Below, in pieces: positions 53,875 through 62,122 of a DNA stretch of 64,000 bases. The translations under genes were made by a program, and so were the position numbers. The notes beneath the pieces were generated by a model. It had not been told where the DNA came from, searched no databases, and saw only the letters and a list, made by a program, of their open reading frames with translations. The stretch is from Calothrix sp. NIES-2100. GTDB lineage: Bacteria > Cyanobacteriota > Cyanobacteriia > Cyanobacteriales > Nostocaceae. Positions within the stretch are counted from its first letter, which is position 1. Every line of letters begins with the position of its first letter. The stretch covers positions 8,258,645-8,322,644 of the forward strand of contig NZ_AP018178.1 of assembly GCF_002368195.1 (NCBI RefSeq), read 5' to 3'.

Positions 53875-55020
53875 ATGATCCAAAGTGTAAATTCTGTTCC
53901 TGCTTTTGATATTAAACAGCAATATTCGACTCTGGAAGCAGAGGTGAGTGCCGCTGTGTTAGAGGTTCTCGCTTCTGGTCGTTATATTGGCGGGCCTTTA
54001 GTAGAAGGTTTTGAAAAAAAGTTTGCCGCTTATCATAATGTAACTGAATGCGTAGCTTGTAATTCCGGTACTGATGCACTGTTTCTCTCGCTACGCGCTT
54101 TGAATATTGGCCCTGGTGATGAAGTTATTACAAGTACTTTTACTTTTATTGCTACGGCTGAGGTAATTAGTGCTGTCGGTGCTAAACCGATTTTTGTCGA
54201 TATTGATGATACTTTTAATCTCGATTTACAGCAAGTAGCTGCGGCAATTACACCTCAAACTAAAGCTATTATCCCAGTTCACCTGTTTGGGCAACCTGTA
54301 GACATGACGGCGCTGATGGCGATCGCTCAGTCTCACAATTTAGCAGTCATTGAAGATTGTGCCCAATCCACAGGCGCAAGCTGGGGTGAGCAAAAAGTCG
54401 GCAGTATTGGGCACATTGGCTGTTTTAGTTTTTACCCAACGAAAAATCTTGGTGGCTGCGGCGATGGTGGCGCAATTACTACTAATGACCCAGAAATTGC
54501 TAGCAAACTGCGGGTACTACGGGATCATGGGAGCAAGGTGCGCTACATCCATGAGGAAATCGGTGTTAATAGCCGCTTAGATGCCATTCAAGCAGCGATT
54601 CTGGAGATTAAGCTGCGTCATCTCGATAATTGGAATGAACAACGAAGAGCGATCGCAGCTTATTATCACCAATTCCTCAGCCAAGTTCCCGGTATCATTA
54701 CTCCGCAAGAATTAGCTGGCGGCGTTAGTGTCTGGAATCAATACACAATTCGCATCTCTGGTGCAGGGCGAAACGGTGCTACCGCTCAATACCGCGACTC
54801 AATCCGCCAGCAATTGCAAGAACAGGGCGTGAGTTCAATGGTTTACTATCCATTGCCCTTACATTTGCAACCAATTTACCAAAATCTGGGTTATCAACCA
54901 GGTTCCTTACCAGTAGCAGAGCAAATCTGTCATGAGGTGATATCTTTACCCATGTTCCCAGAACTGGCACAAGAACAGCAAGACCAGGTGATTTATGCTC
55001 TGAAGGATTGTTTAGGGTAA
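53875..55020 (+). CDS. DegT/DnrJ/EryC1/StrS aminotransferase
   Basis: A 381-aa PLP-dependent sugar aminotransferase. The PLP lysine is K190 in GCFSFYPTKNLGGCGDGGAI, the aspartate is in VIEDCAQSTGAS (D161), and the N-terminal ECVACNSGTDALFLSLRAL is the family cofactor-phosphate loop. These enzymes aminate keto-sugars for surface polysaccharide or antibiotic synthesis. No other sugar-nucleotide genes are adjacent, so the pathway cannot be named. The ATG at 53875 gives a normal N-terminus. It is followed by GACAAGGG repeats. Confidence 0.9.
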   Translation: MIQSVNSVPAFDIKQQYSTLEAEVSAAVLEVLASGRYIGGPLVEGFEKKFAAYHNVTECVACNSGTDALFLSLRALNIGPGDEVITSTFTFIATAEVISAVGAKPIFVDIDDTFNLDLQQVAAAITPQTKAIIPVHLFGQPVDMTALMAIAQSHNLAVIEDCAQSTGASWGEQKVGSIGHIGCFSFYPTKNLGGCGDGGAITTNDPEIASKLRVLRDHGSKVRYIHEEIGVNSRLDAIQAAILEIKLRHLDNWNEQRRAIAAYYHQFLSQVPGIITPQELAGGVSVWNQYTIRISGAGRNGATAQYRDSIRQQLQEQGVSSMVYYPLPLHLQPIYQNLGYQPGSLPVAEQICHEVISLPMFPELAQEQQDQVIYALKDCLG

Positions 55021-55188
55021 GGGAGGCAGGGGGGACAAGGGGGACAAGGGGGACAAGGAAGCTCTAGTGCAGAGGAGGAAACCTATACAAAGACTCTCCC
55101 TCTGCCCCTCTGCCTCTCTTGGACTGAAGCTCACTTCTAGCCCAATGCCCAATGCCCAATGCCCCATGCCCCATGCCCCAATTACCTA
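55020..55188. repeat. GGGGGACAA and CCCAATG repeats
   Basis: Three copies of GGGGGACAA in tandem, a CTCTGCC-type run and CCCAATG/CCCCATG heptamers between convergent genes. Confidence 0.8.
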
Positions 55189-55935
55189 CTAAGCGATCGC
55201 GCGGCTATTGGCAGTTGCCAAAGCTTCGACAATGCTACGAACAGCGGCAATCATCGCTACTTCGCTGTTGAGTTGGTTAATTGCCGAACCGACACCCACA
55301 CCAGCAGCACCAGCGGCGATCGCTAGTGGGGCTGTCACGCTAGAAATGCCGGAAGCACACAATACTGGTACTGAAACTACACGGGAAATCTCAAAAGCTG
55401 CTGCCAAGGTGGGAGCAGCTTTTTCAATTAAGCCTAAAGTTCCGGGGTGGGCTGGGTTGCTGCTAGTACCGCCTTCGGTTTGGATAATATCAGCGCCAGC
55501 TTTTACTAGTTCTTCTGCTAGTTGTACCTGTTGATCTAGTTCCAGAATGTGGGGAACTGTCACAGATAGGGTGATTTCTGGCAACAAAGCGCGAGTTTGG
55601 TGAGTTAGTGCTAAAACTTCAAGAGCCTCAAATTTCCGTCCTTGAGCATAGAAGGAATCGAAATTTCCGATTTCAATCAAATCTGCACCAGCCGCCACAG
55701 CTTGCACAAATTTTTCTGGCTCTACTGCTGATACACAGATTGGCAGATTGGTCAAACTTTTAGCTAATTGTACTAAAGTCGCATCGGCAGCGATATCAAC
55801 AAAAGTAGCACCACCCAAATCGGCAGCTTTGATAGTAGCAGCGACGCGATCGCTATCAAAGTTATTTAAACCGGCGATCGCTTTCAGGACACAGCGGTTA
55901 GCAAAAGCACGTTGAAGAGAAGAATGCATTGTCAT
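55189..55935 (-). CDS. ycf23: Ycf23/DUF561 family protein
   Basis: A 248-aa TIM-barrel-like protein of the Ycf23 (DUF561) family, found in cyanobacteria and red-algal plastids. Recognisable stretches are VLKAIAGLNNFDSDRVAATI, GATFVDIAADATLV, GADLIEIGNFDSFYAQG and IIQTEGGTSSNPAHPG, ending with VLCASGISSVTAPLAIAAGA. The fold suggests a phosphate-binding enzyme, but no reaction is known. A structured element (55957-56236) lies directly upstream in its likely leader; its nearest hairpin ends about 20 bp before the start. Confidence 0.85.
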   Translation of the reverse strand: MTMHSSLQRAFANRCVLKAIAGLNNFDSDRVAATIKAADLGGATFVDIAADATLVQLAKSLTNLPICVSAVEPEKFVQAVAAGADLIEIGNFDSFYAQGRKFEALEVLALTHQTRALLPEITLSVTVPHILELDQQVQLAEELVKAGADIIQTEGGTSSNPAHPGTLGLIEKAAPTLAAAFEISRVVSVPVLCASGISSVTAPLAIAAGAAGVGVGSAINQLNSEVAMIAAVRSIVEALATANSRAIA

Positions 55936-55956
55936 CAGATATTTGGGTTTGAAACC

Positions 55957-56236
55957 CCGTCCTTTGAAGACGGCTTTACTTTCTTTAAGTGCTGGATTTT
56001 GAATGCCGATAAGGCCGAGATCCAGTAAACTCGTTTAAGTCCCTTCCCGCAACACAGTTAAGATGTCCTGTCTAACAGCACCTAACCAATTAGGTTTACA
56101 GATAGTCCGAACTAGGGAAGTATTCGGAAGTGTGTACCAAACTGTGTCTCAATGCGGTATTCGCCTCTCACGTTGACTAAACTGGTTTAGTCAATCCTCG
56201 TCTCTTTGAGAGCGAGGTTGGTAAAACTTCGTTTGA
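55957..56236. ncRNA. Multi-hairpin structured element upstream of ycf23, possible IS200/IS605-derived RNA
   Basis: At least six stems are visible: CCGTC/GACGG at 55957-55973; CTGGAT/ATCCAG at 55992-56025 enclosing GCC/GGC; CACAGTT/AACTGTG at 56053-56146 enclosing CCTAA/TTAGG (56081-56094) and TCCGAA/TTCGGA (56106-56128); a perfect 22-nt palindrome at 56173-56194; CCTCG/CGAGG at 56196-56217. The end hairpin with GGGGTTT and the overall shape resemble the right end and guide-RNA region of IS200/IS605 elements, here without tnpB. It could also be a cis-regulatory leader of ycf23. Strand is uncertain; minus fits both ideas. Confidence 0.5.
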
Positions 56237-56326
56237 AGCTATGAAAATTAGGTATATTCTACCGTTACTGAGTTGTCATTGCTCATTGGTCATTTGTCAA
56301 CAGTCAACAGTCAACAGTCAACAGTC

Positions 56327-56390
56327 TGTAGGGGCGGGTTTATTTAGATCATTGTTGATCCACGAGGATATCTGTGAACCCGCCCGTACA
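56327..56390 (+). repeat. 63-bp inverted-repeat element, copy 2
   Basis: Same sequence as 45446-45510 in opposite orientation: GTAGGGGCGGGTT ... AACCCGCCCGTAC, flanked by CAACAGT heptamers. It sits at the 3' end of the Crp-family gene. Confidence 0.85.
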
Positions 56391-56423
56391 ACAGTCAACA
56401 GTCAACAGTCAACGGTCAACAGT

Positions 56424-57011
56424 TTAAATTTCGTAATACCAAATATCTTCTTCTCGTAACACAATGCGATGTAGGGATAGACGATCAATCATGCCCTCCT
56501 GCTCAAACTGTCCCAAAATCCGAGTGATGGTAACGCGAGTTGAACCTAAGATTTCTGCCAAGTCTTCATGAGTTAGACGCATATCGATTAAACGTCCTTT
56601 CTCTACTTGTGAACCAAACTTTTTCGATAACCATGCCAATAATTTGAGCAACATGGTATCTACCTTTTTGTAGCTACGAATCACCATCAATTCTTCAGCT
56701 TGTTGAATGTGATGCAACAAAGTCTGTGTCGGTTGCTCCCATTCCTCTAAAGGTAAGATTCTCGCCTCGACTTTAGTCAAGCACTCCATTTGATATGGTT
56801 GTAGCCTAGATAAACTGCTCCCAACGATGTCGTCTGGCCCCCACAATCCTAAAGCCACAGTCGTGCCATCTTCTAAATATGTATAAGTCCGAACAAAGCC
56901 TGATTCAATCTGCCACAGAAGGCTTTGATGCTCTGGTAAGAACGACCTGCGAGTAAAAATCTGCTTAGTATTTCTACTCACTTTACTAGTAACAACTGAG
57001 TATAGAGCCAT
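56424..57011 (-). CDS. Crp/Fnr-family transcriptional regulator
   Basis: A 195-aa regulator: N-terminal cyclic-nucleotide-binding-like beta barrel (residues 15-105, HQSLLWQIESGFVRTYTYLE and GTTVALGLWGPDDIVGSSLS) and a C-terminal winged HTH (LTHEDLAEILGSTRVTITRI, near 150-170). It is not NtcA: the length and N-terminus differ. The barrel's ligand-contact sequence is degenerate, so a small-molecule effector is not evident. The gene stands alone on its strand. Its upstream gap carries a copy of the 63-bp element (57122-57184). Targets unknown. Confidence 0.85.
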   Translation of the reverse strand: MALYSVVTSKVSRNTKQIFTRRSFLPEHQSLLWQIESGFVRTYTYLEDGTTVALGLWGPDDIVGSSLSRLQPYQMECLTKVEARILPLEEWEQPTQTLLHHIQQAEELMVIRSYKKVDTMLLKLLAWLSKKFGSQVEKGRLIDMRLTHEDLAEILGSTRVTITRILGQFEQEGMIDRLSLHRIVLREEDIWYYEI

Positions 57012-57121
57012 TAGCTGTATAATACTCTTAATCGATAAACTAACTGTAGTATATATATATTGGGTTCTCTGAGTCTACGGTATTTCTATGGCTAAGGCTT
57101 GAAATCTGTTGAGCGTCAACA

Positions 57122-57184
57122 GTAGGGGCGGGTTTATTTAGATCATTGTTGATCCACAAGGATATCTGTGAACCCGCCCGTACA
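57122..57184 (+). repeat. 63-bp inverted-repeat element, copy 3
   Basis: Nearly identical to copy 2 (one difference, CACAAGG versus CACGAGG) and in the same orientation. It lies between the Crp-family gene and the metallo-beta-lactamase remnant. Confidence 0.85.
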
Positions 57185-57206
57185 AAAGTCAACAGTCAAC
57201 AAACCT

Positions 57207-57605
57207 TTATTTAGGCGTGCTATACGATCGCAAATTATTTTCTTCAGCGAAGGTTTTGAACTCGATCGCATCGTGGCTGCAAAATAGGCGCACGTCATTA
57301 TTGTAATTGTTGCGTAGCGATCGCAATTTTGCTTGATTCTCCAGTCGCGCCTTGCGGTCTACCTCCATCAGCCATTGGTAAGCACGCAGGCCAGGCGTAC
57401 AATCTGGCTGTTCAGAATTCATCTCATCTCGGTAAAAGTAAGCATCACCTGCGTGTAGAAGCCAGCCTTCAGATGTTTGGACGGCGATACCCGCATGACC
57501 CTTGGTGTGACCGAATAGCGGTATCAGGAGAATTTCCGGCGGTAGTCTCTCATAAAAAATTGGTATCAGATCCGTAATTCCTGCAAGAAATCGGGTATCT
57601 GGTTG
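57207..57605 (-). pseudogene. Truncated metallo-beta-lactamase-fold hydrolase
   Basis: The reading frame downstream of a stop near 57606 encodes the C-terminal half of an MBL-fold hydrolase: LIPLFGHTKGHAGIAVQTSE (GHTxGHxG, a metal-binding block), LLHAGDAYFYRDEM (with the metal-bridging Asp), and LFCSHDAIEFKTFA (last metal His). The N-terminal half with the HxHxDH motif is absent; the frame is closed by a stop and then by the SMR gene on the other strand. So it is a remnant. The only ATG-started part (from 57422) is 71 aa and lacks the metal blocks. Confidence 0.75.
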
Positions 57606-57678
57606 TTAAAATATTTTTACTTATTGATTTTTATTGCTCGATTGTAGAAAATTGAAAACTCAATTATCTATAATCAAA

Positions 57679-57999
57679 ATGCTCATTAGTTGGATTTACT
57701 TAGTTGCTGCGGTAATCTTTGAGGTTTTAGGTACAACTTGTATGAAGTTGTCACAAGGATTTACTCAAGTATTTCCCACAGTATTAATATTTATATTTTA
57801 TGGACTTTGTTTAACTTTTTTGACACTTTCTCTGAAAACAATTGAAGTTAGTGTTGCTTATTCTTTTTGGGCTGGCTTAGGAACTACGCTGATTGCACTC
57901 ATTGGTATTTTTTGCTTTCGTGAATCTATCACTACTGTGAAACTGATCTCTATCTTCTTGATTGTCATTGGCGTAACTGGTTTAAACTCAGGTAAATAA
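57679..57999 (+). CDS. SMR-family multidrug/compound exporter (EmrE-like)
   Basis: A 106-aa small multidrug resistance protein with four membrane helices. The ATG at 57679 gives MLISWIYLVAAVIFEVLGTT with the essential Glu14-equivalent (IFEVLGTT). Further family features are SVAYSFWAGLGTTLIALIG (the YxxW.G..t segment) and a C-terminal LISIFLIVIGVTGLNSG. It would export cationic drugs or metabolites by proton antiport as a dimer. The in-frame ATG at 57634 is upstream of a normal N-terminus and is less likely. It ends at a convergent terminator (58041-58071). Confidence 0.85.
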   Translation: MLISWIYLVAAVIFEVLGTTCMKLSQGFTQVFPTVLIFIFYGLCLTFLTLSLKTIEVSVAYSFWAGLGTTLIALIGIFCFRESITTVKLISIFLIVIGVTGLNSGK

Positions 58000-58040
58000 C
58001 CTTTTGTCATTTGTCATTGGTCATTTGTCATTTGTCAATT

Positions 58041-58071
58041 CAAACCTCTGTCCTCGCAGGATAGAGGTTTG
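58041..58071. terminator. Bidirectional hairpin between convergent genes
   Basis: CAAACCTCT (58041-58049) pairs with AGAGGTTTG (58063-58071) and encloses a TCCT/AGGA inner stem. It separates the SMR gene from the FAD/Rieske gene. It lacks a long T tract. Confidence 0.55.
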
Positions 58072-58177
58072 GAGAGAGGTTTGAATTATCTAAGCAGAAT
58101 TAATTACACACATTATTTCTCTCTTCCCTGTTAAGAGTTCCCTATCTCCCGAAAAGAATTTAATTGTGCGCAACTAC

Positions 58178-60118
58178 TTAAATTTGTAACAACCCTTCTG
58201 GATTCACTGAGAAAAGCGATCGCTTCTGCAAACCCTCACGGGATAAAATCTCATTGGCGGCTAATAAGCCACTACTTACAGCCCTTTCCATTAATCCACA
58301 AGGGAAAGGCATTTTTACCCAATCGCCAGCAAAAATTAAGTTAGGAATAATGGTGCTAGTTTCTGGGCGTTCTGCGTAACTATTTGGTGGGTATCCAGAA
58401 AAGTTATGTTGATTTACTAATTCCCGATGTAATACCTTTGCTTGCTTTAATTCGGGCACAATTTCATAAAGTTCTTGCTCAAATTTCGTCAACAAAGCTT
58501 CTTGGGTGGGGAATTCTTTTTCTTTATAGCAGTAAGCGTGTAATTCTACTACGCTACCACCTGTGCGTTTTGCCCAATCAATGAATTGTTCTTGAATGCG
58601 ATGATAGAGGGTAATGCTATCAGTTAACTGGTAGCCAGATAAAGAAGTAAAATTACTTTGTTCCCACAGAAAATCACGGTCAAACCAGAAGCGACACACA
58701 GCAAAAGGGTCTGCAATACTTAAAGCCGCAACTTGCGATCGCACTTTTTGATTAACCTCACCGTTCATCTGCTTAAATAATTGCTGTACTCCCGGTACAT
58801 CGGTTGCAAATACGTAATAATCGGCTGTGATTGTCTGTGGTGATGATGATTCTTGATTGGCTGCTACTAGCTGTACTTCTTTATCTTGACGTTGGGCAAT
58901 TTTAAACTTAGTTAAATCTCTTTGTGCTGGCCCTTTTAAAACCTTCCCATCAGCAGCAAATACTGCACCATGACAAGGACAATGAAATTTGCCATCATCG
59001 GCTTTTTTGACAGTACAACCTTGATGGGTGCAGGTAAGAGAAATTGCTTCTTGACTTCCTTTTGTGGCAGCAAAGACTTCATCAGCCGCACCAAAATATT
59101 CAATTTCTTTATCTGTAACAACTGAGTTACGTTTTACCCAAAAAGGTACATTGTTTTTATTACTACCAACAAAATATTTGAGTGAATCAATCTCATTTTG
59201 GGCTGCAATAATTTCGCTCACTGTTGCATCTGTAATAATTTTACCGCCATTACTCAAAATTGCTTTGGCGATTGGTTGGACTAAACTCGTCCCCATATCA
59301 TCTTTAGTACCATTAAAAGCAAGTCCTTCTGGATTGCCAAAAAAATAAAAGTGGAAGAATTGCATCAATTCTCCCACACTCATCATGTCTGGTGCATTCA
59401 AACTGGATTTCGCAAAAGGGAGAAAATATAAGTCGTATAAACCTCGCGGAAATTCCTTGTCTACCCAATCAGCGACAGAAATACTATCGAAGCGTTGATA
59501 ATTTCTTTCTCTCTGAAATCCGGTAATGGCTTGAAAGACTTGTAAGTGTTTTAAGTTAATTAAATTAATCCCCCATTGGAAGCGATTGGGAGAGGCGATC
59601 GCTAAATCTATAATATTCCAAGGAAAGGCGGAACGACTAGGGCGAAATACCTCTGGTTGATATTTGCGATCGCGGTACACAACTGCATAAAAATTTAATG
59701 ATTTAAAATGCTCATTTATCCCCAATTCACTAACTAAACCATTCAAGTTATAGTACTGAGGAAAAAAGCCATGAAACCCATGTTCCATCATAAAGGTTTC
59801 ACCTACCGCTTCAATTTGCCAACTGGCAATTTTACCACCTAATTGAGGGGACTTTTCTAAAAGTGTCACAGCAAATCCCCGCTGACTCAATTCATATGCA
59901 CAAGCTAAACCCGCTAATCCAGCCCCAATAACTACTACAGTTTTATCTTGACTCAACACTCTTGGTAGTTGTAGGGTTTCTCTTTGAAAAACCGTTGGTT
60001 GTGGCTTACTGAAACGAGAGTATCCGGTTACTCCAGCGATACTACCAATACCGAACCACTTAAGCAGTGTGCGGCGGGAAATAGTAGATGATTCTGGTGA
60101 ATTCGATAATTGGCTCAT
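58178..60118 (-). CDS. FAD-dependent oxidoreductase with an embedded Rieske [2Fe-2S] domain
   Basis: A 646-aa protein. It has a Tat signal (SRRTLLKWFGIGS, 14-26), a Rossmann FAD site VVVIGAGLAGLACAYELSQ (61-79) with GGK, and a carotene-desaturase/amine-oxidase-like body. Inserted at about 345-400 is a Rieske domain with CTHQGC (C363, H365) and CPCHG (C380, H383). The C-terminal LIFAGDWVKMPFPCGLMERA is the typical end of FAD-binding carotene desaturases and monoamine oxidases. A periplasmic or lumenal redox enzyme acting on carotenoids or other hydrophobic substrates is the best guess; the product is not known. Confidence 0.85.
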   Translation of the reverse strand: MSQLSNSPESSTISRRTLLKWFGIGSIAGVTGYSRFSKPQPTVFQRETLQLPRVLSQDKTVVVIGAGLAGLACAYELSQRGFAVTLLEKSPQLGGKIASWQIEAVGETFMMEHGFHGFFPQYYNLNGLVSELGINEHFKSLNFYAVVYRDRKYQPEVFRPSRSAFPWNIIDLAIASPNRFQWGINLINLKHLQVFQAITGFQRERNYQRFDSISVADWVDKEFPRGLYDLYFLPFAKSSLNAPDMMSVGELMQFFHFYFFGNPEGLAFNGTKDDMGTSLVQPIAKAILSNGGKIITDATVSEIIAAQNEIDSLKYFVGSNKNNVPFWVKRNSVVTDKEIEYFGAADEVFAATKGSQEAISLTCTHQGCTVKKADDGKFHCPCHGAVFAADGKVLKGPAQRDLTKFKIAQRQDKEVQLVAANQESSSPQTITADYYVFATDVPGVQQLFKQMNGEVNQKVRSQVAALSIADPFAVCRFWFDRDFLWEQSNFTSLSGYQLTDSITLYHRIQEQFIDWAKRTGGSVVELHAYCYKEKEFPTQEALLTKFEQELYEIVPELKQAKVLHRELVNQHNFSGYPPNSYAERPETSTIIPNLIFAGDWVKMPFPCGLMERAVSSGLLAANEILSREGLQKRSLFSVNPEGLLQI

Positions 60119-60142
60119 TGGTTACAGAATTAACTCTTGATG

Positions 60143-60227
60143 ATGAATTACTGGCGTGAAATCATGGCTATGAGTTAGCCTTTTTTTCGGAGTATTTTTC
60201 CCATTTCAGCGTTAATCCTCAGTGATG
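60143..60227 (+). pseudogene. Decayed copy of the 5' end of the ABC-2 permease gene
   Basis: The ATG at 60143 begins M-N-Y-W-R-E-I-M-A-M-S then a stop, matching M-K-Y-W-R-E-I-I-A-V-T at 62123. After a gap the text GGAGTATTTTTC ... TTTCAGCGTTAATCCTCAG aligns with GGAGTATTTTTC ... TTTCAGTGTTAATTCTCAG (62204-62235). About 37 bp present in the intact copy are missing. It is a duplicated and eroded remnant. Confidence 0.75.
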
Positions 60228-60416
60228 GTTTGAGGGAAAACGGGACAAACTATTAAGTGCTAGCTGTTGTTTTTGTAAATAATGTGTCCTCAAGTTTCCT
60301 AGATAAGTTTATGGACACCACAGACGATAAATCTGTAGAGTTGGGTTCACAAATGAGCAGATTATTTGACAGTGTAATATAATATTTGAAAGTTGACTAC
60401 TAAGCGTTAGGTAGGT

Positions 60417-61025
60417 TTGAGAGTGCCAGACGATCGCAACTCTCCAAAACATGTCTCATCTGGTGGTAGAGAACGGATTCTTGAGCAAGCAGAAGAGCTA
60501 TTCCGCAGCAGTGGCTATAATACAGTGACTATGAGGGAGATTGCTGATGCCGTAGGAATTCGTCAGGCTTCTTTGTATTATCATTTTCCCAGTAAAGAGC
60601 AGCTGTTTGTCGCCGTACACGAACGCCTGTTTGAGCGTCATCGCCTTGGTATACAGCAAGCAATTGCGCAAAATGGCGATGATCTGCGATCGCAACTTTA
60701 TGCAATTGCTGCATGGTTCCTTTCTGTGCCTCCCATCCACTTTTTAAGTATGGTACATACAGATATGCCTTTATTGGATGCGGAAAATACTGCTAGACTA
60801 TCCGCTTGTTCTTCACGCTGCATATTTGAACCTATTTGTCAAGTATTTGCCCAAGCACAACAGCGCGGTGAAATTCGTGATGTGCGTCCCCAACTGCTAG
60901 CTGGATTCTTTCTGTCTGTAATTGAGAGTCTTCCCCTCGCCAGTACTTTTGTTGATGATGTACCGAAGGAAGCGATCGTCAATGAAATGATTTCTGTTTT
61001 ATGGGTGGGATTGAAACAAGATTAG
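60417..61025 (+). CDS. TetR-family transcriptional regulator
   Basis: A 202-aa TetR-type repressor. The HTH is residues about 24-60: LFRSSGYNTVTMREIADAVG, then ASLYYHFPSKEQLFVAV. The C-terminal region is helical and would bind an inducer. The start is a TTG at 60417 or the GTG at 60423, with TAGGTAGG upstream; GTG is perhaps better. It lies between the remnant of a permease and small genes, so it could control the transporter gene downstream at 62123. Ligand unknown. Confidence 0.88.
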   Translation: MRVPDDRNSPKHVSSGGRERILEQAEELFRSSGYNTVTMREIADAVGIRQASLYYHFPSKEQLFVAVHERLFERHRLGIQQAIAQNGDDLRSQLYAIAAWFLSVPPIHFLSMVHTDMPLLDAENTARLSACSSRCIFEPICQVFAQAQQRGEIRDVRPQLLAGFFLSVIESLPLASTFVDDVPKEAIVNEMISVLWVGLKQD

Positions 61026-61268
61026 GGACTCCAAAAAATCAATTATTTCGTTAAAGTCGTTGACGGTTGACTGTTGACGGTTGACTGTCAGCAATCCCTT
61101 AATGTCTGATTTTCGATAAGCTAGTAGTTGCTTAACAAGCTTACTTACGGGCTAATGCGGAAAACGTAATTATTTCCCTGAAGTTCTGGATGGTAAGAGG
61201 TTTTGCTGAATAATTGGTTAGATTAACAACTATAAACAGCAAGCAACTATTAATACAGGATTAAGCAA

Positions 61269-61481
61269 TTGAAAACTAATCTGACTTGTCCGGTGTGCGA
61301 TCGCACCGATATTGAGAGTGATATTTGTCCTAATTGCGAAACTGACCTGGAGTCTGTGCGTATACTTATGGAACTACCAACAGAGCGCAGAGGTATTCCC
61401 ATATTATTAGCAATAGCGATTGCTCTAGCCTGTTTATTTTTAGGGATTGTGTTGTCAGCATTATATCTTAAAAAAATCTAG
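61269..61481 (+). CDS. Small zinc-ribbon membrane protein (70 aa)
   Basis: It has an N-terminal zinc ribbon (TCPVCDRTDIESDICPNCET, two CxxC knuckles) and a C-terminal membrane helix (IPILLAIAIALACLFLGIVL). The start is a TTG at 61269; no clear Shine-Dalgarno. The same layout occurs in cyanobacterial proteins near Hsp70-like genes. It precedes the GrpE-like gene. Function unknown, but a membrane anchor or chaperone link is plausible. Confidence 0.6.
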   Translation: MKTNLTCPVCDRTDIESDICPNCETDLESVRILMELPTERRGIPILLAIAIALACLFLGIVLSALYLKKI

Positions 61482-61617
61482 TATTGACTAATTATCAGCA
61501 GAAACAAACCAAAGAATTTTCGATTAATTTGATGAATTACCACAAGCAATCGCTGATATCTAAGGATTATCTGAAAACGCTCATATAATTGGATTAACAT
61601 TAATATTTTTTTAGATT

Positions 61618-62100
61618 ATGATAAAAAGAAATGAGAATTTTAGATTAAGTAGCGAACAACGGGAGCATCTTTTACAAGAAATTAGCTCACTTTTAAAAGT
61701 AAAATTTAGGCTAAAAGAAACTCTCCGCGAACAACAACAGCAAACAAATGCAGAATCGGAAGAACTTTGTTTAGAATTAATAGAATTGTTTGATGCCTTA
61801 GAGTTTTTGCACAATTACATGAGCGAAAACCTAGAGTCTTTACATCCATCTGGACAGCATTTACTAGAATCTATTGCTAGCATTGAAAATCAACTTCTCA
61901 ATATACTCCAAAAGCGAGAAGTTCAACTTATAGATTTTCAAGATGCTCAGCCAGATTTTCGTTATTGTAAAGTCGTTGACATAGAAGTCCGTAACGATTT
62001 AGAAAATCAGACGATTACAAAAATTATTCGCCGTGGATTTAGTATAGGTGATAAAATTTTACGACCTGTTGAGGTAATAGTCTCAAAAACTGAAGAATAA
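61618..62100 (+). CDS. GrpE-like nucleotide exchange factor
   Basis: A 160-aa protein of the GrpE fold: a long helix (20-60), a four-helix part around ELIELFDALEFLHNYMSE, and a beta-wing C-terminus ITKIIRRGFSIGDKILRPVE that corresponds to 'v..vlq.Gy.l.drvlRpa.V'. It is shorter and more diverged than housekeeping GrpE, so it is probably a specialised co-chaperone for an Hsp70 paralog. No dnaK is adjacent. It is 22 bp ahead of the ABC-2 permease gene. Confidence 0.65.
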   Translation: MIKRNENFRLSSEQREHLLQEISSLLKVKFRLKETLREQQQQTNAESEELCLELIELFDALEFLHNYMSENLESLHPSGQHLLESIASIENQLLNILQKREVQLIDFQDAQPDFRYCKVVDIEVRNDLENQTITKIIRRGFSIGDKILRPVEVIVSKTEE

Positions 62101-62122
62101 CCATACTGGATGGATAACACAA

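Noticed and set aside
56424..57011. Calling the Crp-family gene ntcA
   Set aside because: It is about 28 residues shorter than NtcA and its N-terminal and HTH sequences differ; only the superfamily is supported.
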